Of a DNA stretch of 24,749 nucleotides, positions 9,125-15,138 are shown piece after piece. How positions within the stretch are numbered: the first letter of the stretch is position 1; each line of letters starts with the position of its first letter. Location: positions 1 through 24,749 of the forward strand of contig JBGZFC010000065.1 in NCBI GenBank assembly GCA_041846575.1, given 5' to 3'. Origin of the DNA: JBGZFC01 sp041846575. GTDB taxonomy: Bacteria; Bacteroidota; Bacteroidia; Bacteroidales; Dysgonomonadaceae. The position numbers were made by a program, and so were the translations under genes. Under the pieces are notes generated by a model. It made no database searches. It was not told where the DNA came from and saw nothing but the letters and a program-made list of their open reading frames with translations.

Positions 9125-9610
9125 CTACATATCGTCCTTTACATTTACTGCAACCATCCTCGCTTTGGCACAAACAAATCCGCCGGCTTCCATTTCCATA
9201 TTAAGTATGACTTTTCTTTCTCCAATTTCTTCAACTGTAGATGTAACTGTTATCTCTTCATTCACAGGTAGCGGCTTTTTAAAATCGATTTCCAGTCTTG
9301 CTGTCACAAAACGTACTATTACGGTATCTTCCGTAAGTTTAAGTCCTTTGTTGTTATGGGCAAACCAAGCTGCGGAAGCTGTACCGTGACAATCAAAGAT
9401 AACCGCTATCATACCTCCGAAAAGATTAGCCGGAACGCCCCCCGTATATTTGTCGGCGGGGGTAAACTTACAAACACATTTATCCCCATCCTCGTTAGGA
9501 AATGTCTTTATGTGCAAACCCTCCTCATTTTTAGGTCCACATCCCCAACAGTGCTGAAATTTTTCGCCATAAGTATCTTGAATAGCAATTCTTTTCTTTC
9601 TTGCCGTCAT
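9125..9610 (-). CDS. PaaI/YbgC-type hotdog-fold thioesterase
   Basis: A 161-residue cytoplasmic protein predicted to hydrolyse an acyl-CoA or similar thioester. The N-terminal segment HCWGCGPKNEEGLHI has the C-x-G-C-G-x-x-N-x-x-G-L pattern common at the start of PaaI-type hotdog proteins. The following GGVPANLFGGMIAVIFD segment is the central hotdog helix region, which normally holds the catalytic acidic residue. The C-terminal half (RLEIDFKKPLPVNEEITVTSTV) is a typical hotdog beta-sheet strand pair. Length is normal for the family. It is a single gene with its own terminator downstream, and a possible -7 box (TATCTTTG on the minus strand, 9685-9678) upstream. Substrate is unknown, and no neighbour points to a pathway. 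Confidence 0.75.
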   Translation of the reverse strand: MTARKKRIAIQDTYGEKFQHCWGCGPKNEEGLHIKTFPNEDGDKCVCKFTPADKYTGGVPANLFGGMIAVIFDCHGTASAAWFAHNNKGLKLTEDTVIVRFVTARLEIDFKKPLPVNEEITVTSTVEEIGERKVILNMEMEAGGFVCAKARMVAVNVKDDM

Positions 9611-10018
9611 TGTTTCCGTTATTTTTTTAACATGCTGTCAGATAAACATTCTTATTTTACGTTGAAATTATTTTTGACAAAGATAGGAAGAAGTAAGAAA
9701 CAAAACGGGGTTATTTACGATTTTGGATTTGTGAATTATGTGAAAAAATCGAAAATATAAAAGTCTTGTATCTCCTTTATTCCGCTAAAAGCTCCATTCA
9801 GTATGACAATTTAATGACGTGCTTTGTTTTTTGATACAGCCCCGTATTTTTCTTAAAATTGTTGATAAATATCACTTTCTTGAGGAAACAGCAAGAACAT
9901 TTATTTGGGATTTGCAATAAGAGAAAAAATATACAGTTATTTCTTTTTGCTCTTTTTAATACAGCAGGGTATATGCAATCGAATATTTTAATTAAAGAAA
10001 TATCAATGAAAATTCCTT
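9611..10018. other. Intergenic region, 408 bases
   Basis: No convincing gene. It contains a possible minus-strand -7 box for the thioesterase gene (9678-9685, with CAAA at 9701-9704 giving a short 15-base spacer), the second copy of the dispersed repeat (9779-9809), a weak TTCTTG/CAAGAA dyad near 9871-9892, and the AT-rich region downstream of the DUF2023 gene. Confidence 0.5.
9779..9809. repeat. Dispersed intergenic repeat, copy B
   Basis: This is the second near-identical copy of the 31-base repeat at 8886-8916, with one base different. The two copies flank the thioesterase gene in direct orientation. Confidence 0.7.
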
Positions 10019-10357
10019 TTAACTGACTTTGCTATAATCATTTAAAAAGGAACGCTGTATGTATCGACGACATTGGTCGAGCCTGTCATAACCCAACATT
10101 ATGCCTAATATAAAGTCTTCTTCAGGTGTGTATAAATTAAGAGGTTTATTACCAATTTGACGAATGACATCCACGCAAGGAGTTTCTCCGAAAAAGACGT
10201 TGCACTTGTAGGGCGTAATATCTTGTAAAACGTAGTCTATATGCCTACCACGCAGTTTGCTCTCTACCCGTCTCCTCTCAGATGCCGGAAAAGTGTAAAG
10301 AGCCAAACTCCGTAACTTTTTATGATATTCATAAATTAAGTGTGCAAGAACATCCAT
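10019..10357 (-). CDS. DUF2023 family protein, flavodoxin partner
   Basis: A 112-residue basic cytoplasmic protein when started at the ATG ending at 10357. This start is chosen because CTAAGGAAGAGAAT immediately before it holds a clear GGAAG ribosome site, and it lies 10 bases after the flavodoxin stop. An upstream in-frame start at 10408 would overlap the flavodoxin gene. The protein begins MDVLAHLIYEYHKKLRSL and carries GRHIDYVLQDI, an NVFFGETPCVDVI segment and EEDFILGIMLGYDRLDQC. This matches my recollection of the DUF2023 family, which is found next to flavodoxin genes in Bacteroidota. Function is unknown; a role in flavodoxin maturation or partner choice is inference from linkage only. 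Confidence 0.7.
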   Translation of the reverse strand: MDVLAHLIYEYHKKLRSLALYTFPASERRRVESKLRGRHIDYVLQDITPYKCNVFFGETPCVDVIRQIGNKPLNLYTPEEDFILGIMLGYDRLDQCRRYIQRSFLNDYSKVS

Positions 10358-10367
10358 ATTCTCTTCC

Positions 10368-10871
10368 TTAGAATGATTTTTTGATGTTTTCCACCCATGC
10401 CGCAACACGTCCGTCGGTTAGGTCGCTTTCATTGTCGGCATCGATAGGAAGCCCTACAAACTCATTATCAATAACGGCTCGCGAGTCGTCGAAATTATAC
10501 TCACTTGTGGATACAGAACCTATGATATTGCATCTTTTTCCCGCGAAAAATTCGTAAAGTTCGCCCATTCCGTTTACAAAAGTATCGGAATAACCGCTTG
10601 AATCACCCAATCCGAAAAGAGCAACGGTTTTGTCGGATAAATCTACCGATTTTAGTTGAGATAACATTTCGTACCAATCATCCTGTAAGTCGCCTAATCC
10701 CCAGGTTGAAGTGCCTAAAATAAGAAAATCGGCATCGGTAAAGTCCTCGGCGCTGCATTTTGCAACATCTTTTACTTGTGGATTAAACTCGTTTAATTGT
10801 TCCGCAATTTTTCCTGCTGTTTCTTTTGTGTTATCGGTTGTTGAACCGTAAATAATTGATATTTTTTTCAT
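10368..10871 (-). CDS. fldA: Long-chain flavodoxin
   Basis: A 167-residue soluble FMN electron carrier that can replace ferredoxin when iron is scarce. The phosphate-binding loop is GSTTDNT (residues 9-15). The two aromatic residues that usually stack on the flavin are Trp57 (in GTSTWGLGDLQDDW) and Tyr94 (in FGLGDSSGYSDTF). The segment around residues 115-140 (STSEYNFDDSRAVI) is the insertion that marks long-chain flavodoxins. It is the first gene of a two-gene minus-strand operon with DUF2023. Its promoter (-7 at 10901-10908, -33 at 10929-10931) carries the operator shared with three other promoters in this window. Known biology of flavodoxin makes iron limitation the likely inducing signal, although the sequence alone does not show this. 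Confidence 0.92.
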   Translation of the reverse strand: MKKISIIYGSTTDNTKETAGKIAEQLNEFNPQVKDVAKCSAEDFTDADFLILGTSTWGLGDLQDDWYEMLSQLKSVDLSDKTVALFGLGDSSGYSDTFVNGMGELYEFFAGKRCNIIGSVSTSEYNFDDSRAVIDNEFVGLPIDADNESDLTDGRVAAWVENIKKSF

Positions 10872-10900
10872 TGTTTTGAAATATTAAAAATTTAATTCGA

Positions 10901-10967
10901 CAAAATTATTGCTTATAAATACAGTAATCAATCCCCAAAAATGATGATAATTTACAGATAATATCCC
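10901..10967 (-). promoter_or_regulatory. Flavodoxin promoter with shared bipartite operator
   Basis: On the minus strand: GGGATATTA (10967-10959), 14 bases, TCATTTTTGGGGATTGA (10944-10928) whose TTG is the -33 box, a 20-base spacer, then TAATTTTG (10908-10901) as the -7 box. The start codon follows about 30 bases further on. The same arrangement, with the same 14-base gap, precedes copA and tetR. Confidence 0.75.
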
Positions 10968-10974
10968 ATCTTTT

Positions 10975-10991
10975 AGGGATTGACAATCCCT
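10975..10991. promoter_or_regulatory. Perfect palindrome upstream of flavodoxin operator
   Basis: AGGGATTG and CAATCCCT form a perfect dyad around one central A. The half-site repeats the GGGATTG core of the shared operator, so it may be an extra regulator site about 8 bases upstream of the distal box. On the plus strand it is followed by CTTTTTT, so it could instead be a small terminator. Confidence 0.5.
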
Positions 10992-11344
10992 CTTTTTTAA
11001 TGAAATCTGTACTTCAAGGTAATCAAAGACTCTCTCTGACATCTCTTGCAAGCATAAAGGATAGCAATGAAATACTGTAAGGATACGTTGTTGTCAAACT
11101 TGGTTGATTAAACGCTTTGTCTAATCCCCTATTTTCTTCTTTTGATAATAATTCTCTCTTTTTTTGCCTTTGCGCAATTCGTATTAGCACTCCTATTATA
11201 TATTGTGAGCAGTGAGTTTTTTTATTTAAGGTTAGTGTAATCTTTGAGAATGTTCTACCGATTCATTGTTCGTTGCTATCTATAACTTGGTATATTGATT
11301 AATTTACACATTATTCCACCAAGAAAAACGCATCCCTAAAAACA
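10992..11344. other. Intergenic region without recognised gene
   Basis: An AT-rich divergent spacer between the flavodoxin operon and the Cys-rich gene. Only a 26-codon plus-strand frame starting at the ATG at 11000 is seen (MKSVLQGNQRL...), which I do not call a gene. Near its right edge, ATCCCT (11333-11338) faces the operator at 11368-11384 and may be another half-site. Confidence 0.5.
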
Positions 11345-11411
11345 ATGACTTTACAACGAAAAAATCATCATTTTGAGGGATTGTTTTTTTATTATCTCCC
11401 GCCTATCTTTG
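11345..11411 (+). promoter_or_regulatory. Promoter of Cys-rich protein gene with shared operator
   Basis: TCATTTTGAGGGATTGT (11368-11384) gives the -33 TTG at 11381-11383. A 20-base spacer leads to TATCTTTG (11404-11411), 12 bases before the ATG at 11424. The distal 9-mer (11345-11353) is degenerate here, but the 14 bases before the proximal box (CAACGAAAAAATCA) match the tetR promoter (CAACCAAAAAAACA) closely. Confidence 0.65.
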
Positions 11412-11423
11412 CATTCTGTTCAA

Positions 11424-11678
11424 ATGAAAAGGCAAACAAAAACAACGACAAGAAATATCGTCTCCATTCACAACTGCATTACATGTTATGATTGTGCCGA
11501 CGGATGCGGCTTCTTTCATAACGAAGTACGAATAATTGTGGACAAACGGCGACGAAGAGTGAAGGGATTGGTTTTCGAACCCTATCCTGTTGTCTGTGCC
11601 GGCAAGTGCCAAAAATCATGTGTAACAGATTTTAGTATAGTGAAGTTGTTGCAAAGCATTGACAACCGCAAACCGTAA
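11424..11678 (+). CDS. Small cysteine-rich protein, ferredoxin-like pattern
   Basis: An 84-residue cytoplasmic protein when started at the ATG at 11424, chosen because the promoter -7 box lies at 11404-11411. An upstream ATG at 11373 would lie within the promoter. Seven cysteines fall in two groups: C18-x2-C21-x2-C24-x3-C28, the spacing of a [4Fe-4S] ferredoxin cluster, and C58-x3-C62-x3-C66. A basic stretch (KRRRR, residues 41-45) separates them. The second group lacks the fourth Cys and the usual Pro, so this is not an ordinary 2[4Fe-4S] ferredoxin. Metal or Fe-S binding is likely, but I do not recognise the family. It shares its operator with flavodoxin, copA and tetR, and is followed 31 bases later by another small Cys-containing gene. 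Confidence 0.65.
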   Translation: MKRQTKTTTRNIVSIHNCITCYDCADGCGFFHNEVRIIVDKRRRRVKGLVFEPYPVVCAGKCQKSCVTDFSIVKLLQSIDNRKP

Positions 11679-11709
11679 CGAAGGATTAACAGATAAAACA
11701 TATTAAATT

Positions 11710-11877
11710 ATGAGTATAACCAATATTATTATCAACGACGGTTGCACCATTTTGCAAGGTGTAAACGGTATTTGTTTGTGTCAAGAGAAGTGGATGATAC
11801 GCGAAGAGCATAAACACCCAAAAGAACAAACAGACAGAAAAAACAGACAAAACGATAAAAGAAAAAATCATAAATAG
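11710..11877 (+). CDS. Small Cys/His-containing hypothetical protein (55 residues)
   Basis: A short reading frame of 55 residues between the Cys-rich gene and copA. It begins MSITNIIINDGCTILQG and has Cys at 12, 22 and 24 (ICLCQ). The tail is strongly basic and polar from about residue 34, with His at 34, 36 and 54. The ATG follows AT-rich sequence typical of starts here, 31 bases after the previous stop, so cotranscription is likely. The stop codon overlaps the distal half of the copA operator by one base. No family is recognised. A metal-handling role is possible from the Cys and His content and the neighbours, but weakly supported. It could also be a non-coding leader. Confidence 0.45.
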   Translation: MSITNIIINDGCTILQGVNGICLCQEKWMIREEHKHPKEQTDRKNRQNDKRKNHK

Positions 11878-11942
11878 GGATATTACACCCAAATAATAGT
11901 CATTCTCAGGGGTTGATTTTTATCTGTAAATTTCTAACTTTG
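11877..11942 (+). promoter_or_regulatory. copA promoter with shared bipartite operator
   Basis: GGGATATTA (11877-11885), 14 bases, TCATTCTCAGGGGTTGA (11900-11916) with the -33 TTG at 11913-11915, a 19-base spacer, then TAACTTTG (11935-11942). Transcription would start only a few bases before the ATG at 11955, so the mRNA is almost leaderless. The block also matches the tetR upstream region outside the boxes (GGGATATTACA-C-CCAAA). Confidence 0.7.
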
Positions 11943-11954
11943 TACTTTTAAATA

Positions 11955-14216
11955 ATGAGAACAGAAAAATACAATATTATAGGAATGGCTTGTTCGGCAT
12001 GTGCAGCTCACTTAGATAAGAGTGTGCGAAAGCTGGATGGAGTGCAAGATGTAGCTGTCAACTTACTGACAAACAGTATGTCTGTTGATTTTGACGAAAA
12101 AGTATTATCATCACAAGATATTATTAACTCCGTTAAAGATGCCGGATATAGTGCTTTTTTGATACAGCATGAAAAAACAGCAACATCATCCACCCAGATT
12201 GACCACGTTGTCAAAGAACAGCAAGCTTTGAAGAAACGATTTATTGTATCTTTAATATTTCTTTTACCGCTGCTTTATATATCTATGGGACACATGTTCG
12301 GCTTACCTTTACCCGAAACTATTTCTGTAGAAAATAACCCGTTTAACTTTACCTTGGCACAATTTATTTTATCGCTGCCTATATTGATAATTAACAGGAA
12401 GTTTTTTACTAAGGGTTTTAGTGCTCTCGGAAAACTTTCGCCTACGATGGATACTTTGGTTGCCATCGGTTCGTCATCAGCTTTTATATATGGGTTTTAT
12501 GCGTTAGTCAAAATATATTTCGGACAGCAATATGGCGATTTGGAATTGGTTAATCACTATTCGCATAACCTGTTTTTTGAGTCGGGTGGTACAATATTGA
12601 CATTGATAACATTAGGTAAATATTTAGAAGCTCGTTCAAAACGTAGAACATCAGAGGCTTTAAGCAAATTAATCAATTCCGCACCCGAAACTGCCACCGT
12701 AATTCGTTCAGGCAAAGAGATAGAAATCCCTGCCGAGGATGTGGTTGTGGGCGATATGGTAAGCATTCGTCCCGGGCAAAAAATCCCTGTTGACGGAGTG
12801 GTTGTAGAAGGTATTAGTGCTGTTGACGAGTCGGCTATCACGGGTGAGAGTATTCCTGTAACGAAAGAGCCGGAAGATGTTGTTATTTCTGCAAGCATCA
12901 ATAAAACAGGATATTTGCTTTTCAGAGCTACAAAAGTAGGAAAAGATACAACATTTTCGCAGATAGTAAAATTTTTGGAAGAAGCATCAGCATCAAAAGC
13001 ACCTATTTCACGTTTGGCAGACAAGGTTAGTAGCGTTTTTGTTCCGACAGTGGTCTTTATAGCTGTAATATCAACCGTTGTGTGGTTGTTGTCAGGGCAA
13101 TCGTTTGAGTTTGCATTGTCTATAGGTATTGCTGTTCTGATTATTTCCTGTCCTTGCGCATTAGGTTTGGCTACACCGGTTGCGATAATGGTAGCAACAG
13201 GTAGAGGAGCCGAAAAAGGTATTCTCTTTAAATCGGGAGAAGCACTTGAAGTGGCAAGCAAACTTAACGCGGTGGTGTTCGATAAAACCGGAACTGTTAC
13301 AAAAGGCGAACTGCAAGTAACCGACATTTATACATTTTACAGTGTGGACAAAGATGAGTTGTTGAAAGTCGCTGCATCGTTAGAAGCTTATTCCGAACAT
13401 CCAATTTCAAAAGCGATATTAAATAAAGTTGAGGAGAAAAAATTAGAGCTTTATCCAGTGTCGAAATTCGAGTCAATCCCCGGTAAAGGCATATCGGGAG
13501 AGCTGAACGGAATGTTATACAAAGTTGGTAACCTTGCGTATATTTCGGAAAATATAGATACGGCAGAAGTTGACATATATCTTTCATCTCTTTCTCAACA
13601 AGGAAAAACACCACTGTTTGTGGCAAACGAAAAGAAAGTTTTTGGAGTAATCGGCGTTTCTGATGTCCTGAAACCGACAAGTCGTGGGGCAGTAGAAGAA
13701 TTAAAATTGATGGGTCTTCATACCGTGATGCTTACAGGGGATAATAAACTGACAGCACAAGCCATTCAGAAAGAGTTGGGTGCGGCTCAAGTTATTGCCG
13801 AAGTTTTGCCGCAAGAAAAAGACAAAGCCATTCAAGAACTTCATGAGGACGGAATGATAGTCGCGATGGTTGGCGACGGAATTAACGATGCTCCGGCATT
13901 GGCGCGAGCCGATTTGGGTTTTGCCATGAGTACAGGCACAGATGTAGCCATTGAGTCGGCAGATGTTGTATTGATGAAAAGCAATCCGCACGATGTTGTA
14001 ACGGCTATACGGCTGAGCAAAGCCACTCTGAAAAACATCAAGCAAAATCTGTTTTGGGCGTTTTTCTACAATGTTATCGGGATACCATTGGCAGCGGGTG
14101 TCTTTTACTCGATATTGGGATGGAAGCTAAGTCCCACATTTGCTGCCATAGCTATGAGTTTAAGCTCAATTACGGTAGTACTGAATGCACTAAGATTGAA
14201 GAAGGTAACTCTTTGA
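11955..14216 (+). CDS. copA: Copper-exporting P1B-1 ATPase CopA
   Basis: A 753-residue inner-membrane pump exporting Cu(I) from the cytoplasm using ATP. In order: an N-terminal HMA metal-binding domain with GMACSAC (residues 10-16); transmembrane helices; the actuator domain with TGES; the SCPCALG motif in the transport helix (CPC around residue 399); the phosphorylation site DKTGT (around 443); SEHP in the nucleotide-binding domain; TGDN (around 593); and GDGINDAP (around 640). The C-terminal helices carry FFYN and MSLSS, the pattern of the Cu(I) subclass rather than Zn/Cd pumps. It has one HMA domain, and length is normal. Its own promoter carries the regulon operator, so it need not depend on the upstream small genes. 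Copper specificity is well supported by motifs. Confidence 0.95.
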   Translation: MRTEKYNIIGMACSACAAHLDKSVRKLDGVQDVAVNLLTNSMSVDFDEKVLSSQDIINSVKDAGYSAFLIQHEKTATSSTQIDHVVKEQQALKKRFIVSLIFLLPLLYISMGHMFGLPLPETISVENNPFNFTLAQFILSLPILIINRKFFTKGFSALGKLSPTMDTLVAIGSSSAFIYGFYALVKIYFGQQYGDLELVNHYSHNLFFESGGTILTLITLGKYLEARSKRRTSEALSKLINSAPETATVIRSGKEIEIPAEDVVVGDMVSIRPGQKIPVDGVVVEGISAVDESAITGESIPVTKEPEDVVISASINKTGYLLFRATKVGKDTTFSQIVKFLEEASASKAPISRLADKVSSVFVPTVVFIAVISTVVWLLSGQSFEFALSIGIAVLIISCPCALGLATPVAIMVATGRGAEKGILFKSGEALEVASKLNAVVFDKTGTVTKGELQVTDIYTFYSVDKDELLKVAASLEAYSEHPISKAILNKVEEKKLELYPVSKFESIPGKGISGELNGMLYKVGNLAYISENIDTAEVDIYLSSLSQQGKTPLFVANEKKVFGVIGVSDVLKPTSRGAVEELKLMGLHTVMLTGDNKLTAQAIQKELGAAQVIAEVLPQEKDKAIQELHEDGMIVAMVGDGINDAPALARADLGFAMSTGTDVAIESADVVLMKSNPHDVVTAIRLSKATLKNIKQNLFWAFFYNVIGIPLAAGVFYSILGWKLSPTFAAIAMSLSSITVVLNALRLKKVTL

Positions 14217-14299
14217 AGTTGACAGTAGTCTGAAATTAGAATAGTGGGGAGATGTCTATCGTAAATTATTCTTTACAACTTAAATCATCCCTATAAATG

Positions 14300-14366
14300 G
14301 GGATATTACAACCAAAAAAACATCATTTTTGGGGATTGACACGGTCGTTTTTGTATGTTAATTTTG
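14300..14366 (+). promoter_or_regulatory. tetR operon promoter with shared bipartite operator
   Basis: GGGATATTA (14300-14308), 14 bases, TCATTTTTGGGGATTGA (14323-14339) with the -33 TTG at 14336-14338, a 20-base spacer, then TAATTTTG (14359-14366). The GGGGAT cores of the two halves are direct repeats about 32 bases apart, near three helical turns. ATCCC at 14288-14292 is also inverted against the distal half. It likely drives tetR and the uptake genes after it. Confidence 0.75.
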
Positions 14367-14420
14367 CACTTTGAAGTTTGAGAACAGCGTTCAGAAACCC
14401 CAAAAAATGCCCTTATCAAT

Positions 14421-15044
14421 ATGAAAGAAGAAAACATCGACATACGTCAAGTGTTATTGGAAACAGCCCGTGAAGCCTTTTTAGAAAAAGGTTATAAAGC
14501 TGTGTCGATGCGTGAAATTTCAGAAAAATCGGGTGTGGGGCTTAGCAATATTTACAACTATTTTGAAAGCAAAGACGAACTGTTCAAGGTGGTATTGACT
14601 CCTTTTTTGCACTCTTTCGAAAAAATGATAATCGAACACTCGGAAGTGAGCAGCGACACCAATGTAGAAATGTACACATCAGAGAGTTTTCAAGCGGAAA
14701 CAATTCGCGCTTATTTGAAAGTTTTTCGACAGTATCGTCCCGAGCTAAAATTGCTGTTTTTTGCATCGCAAGGTTCATGTTTCGAGAACTATTGCGAAAT
14801 GCTTATTGATAGCAATACACGTCTCAGTCTTGAATATATGAAGTTGATGCAAGAGAAAAATCCACACCTATCTATTGGTATTTCTACGTTTTTCATACAT
14901 GTTAGTTGTGTATGGTGGGTAAACGTGCTTAAAGAGATAGCGGGACATGATGAAATGTCTGATGCCGAAATAGAGTGTTTTATATCGGAATACGTCCGAT
15001 TTGGTTCCGCCGGATGGGAAGCTCTATTTAAAAGATGCAAATAA
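14421..15044 (+). CDS. TetR/AcrR family transcriptional regulator
   Basis: A 207-residue cytoplasmic DNA-binding protein. The N-terminal TetR helix-turn-helix runs over about residues 8-60, with AREAFLEKGYKAVSMREI, SEKSGVGLSNIYNYFESKDELF. The rest is a helical ligand-binding domain with no family-specific motif I can name. It contains several Cys residues, including one in ASQGSCFENYCEM, which could allow redox or metal sensing, though this is speculation. It is first in the operon with the TonB receptor (ATG 17 or 95 bases downstream, depending on the start) and probably regulates that operon. Its own promoter carries the operator shared with flavodoxin and copA. It may therefore be the regulon's regulator or only a member of it. 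Confidence 0.85.
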   Translation: MKEENIDIRQVLLETAREAFLEKGYKAVSMREISEKSGVGLSNIYNYFESKDELFKVVLTPFLHSFEKMIIEHSEVSSDTNVEMYTSESFQAETIRAYLKVFRQYRPELKLLFFASQGSCFENYCEMLIDSNTRLSLEYMKLMQEKNPHLSIGISTFFIHVSCVWWVNVLKEIAGHDEMSDAEIECFISEYVRFGSAGWEALFKRCK

Positions 15045-15102
15045 ATAATGATACTATAAAATGAAAACTCTACTATTTTCAAAAGAAACCTTATCCAAGG
15101 CT

Positions 15103-15138
15103 AAACGTATCGCCCAATTCAGGCGGTACGTTTTTTTT
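15103..15138 (+). terminator. Intrinsic terminator/attenuator before TonB receptor
   Basis: AAACGTATCGCC (15103-15114) and GGCGGTACGTTT (15122-15133) form a 12-bp stem with one G-U pair and a 7-base loop, followed by eight T (15131-15138, overlapping the stem end). This is a textbook intrinsic terminator whose T-run ends at the base before an ATG (15139). No promoter fits between it and the receptor gene, so readthrough must be possible, which suggests attenuation. Confidence 0.75.

Noticed and set aside
9165..9760. Plus-strand frames over the thioesterase gene
   Set aside because: They are antisense to the hotdog thioesterase, whose motifs are clear, and run into AT-rich intergenic sequence.
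10013..10052. AT-rich dyad at the end of the DUF2023 gene as terminator
   Set aside because: The stem is nearly all A-T and overlaps the coding end; too weak to call.
11000..11080. 26-codon frame after the GGGATTG palindrome
   Set aside because: It has no start context, motif or partner, and is too short to support.
12557..13327. Minus-strand open frame of 256 codons inside copA
   Set aside because: It is the antisense shadow of a well-supported ATPase. Its Ser/Thr-rich composition mirrors the copA codons.
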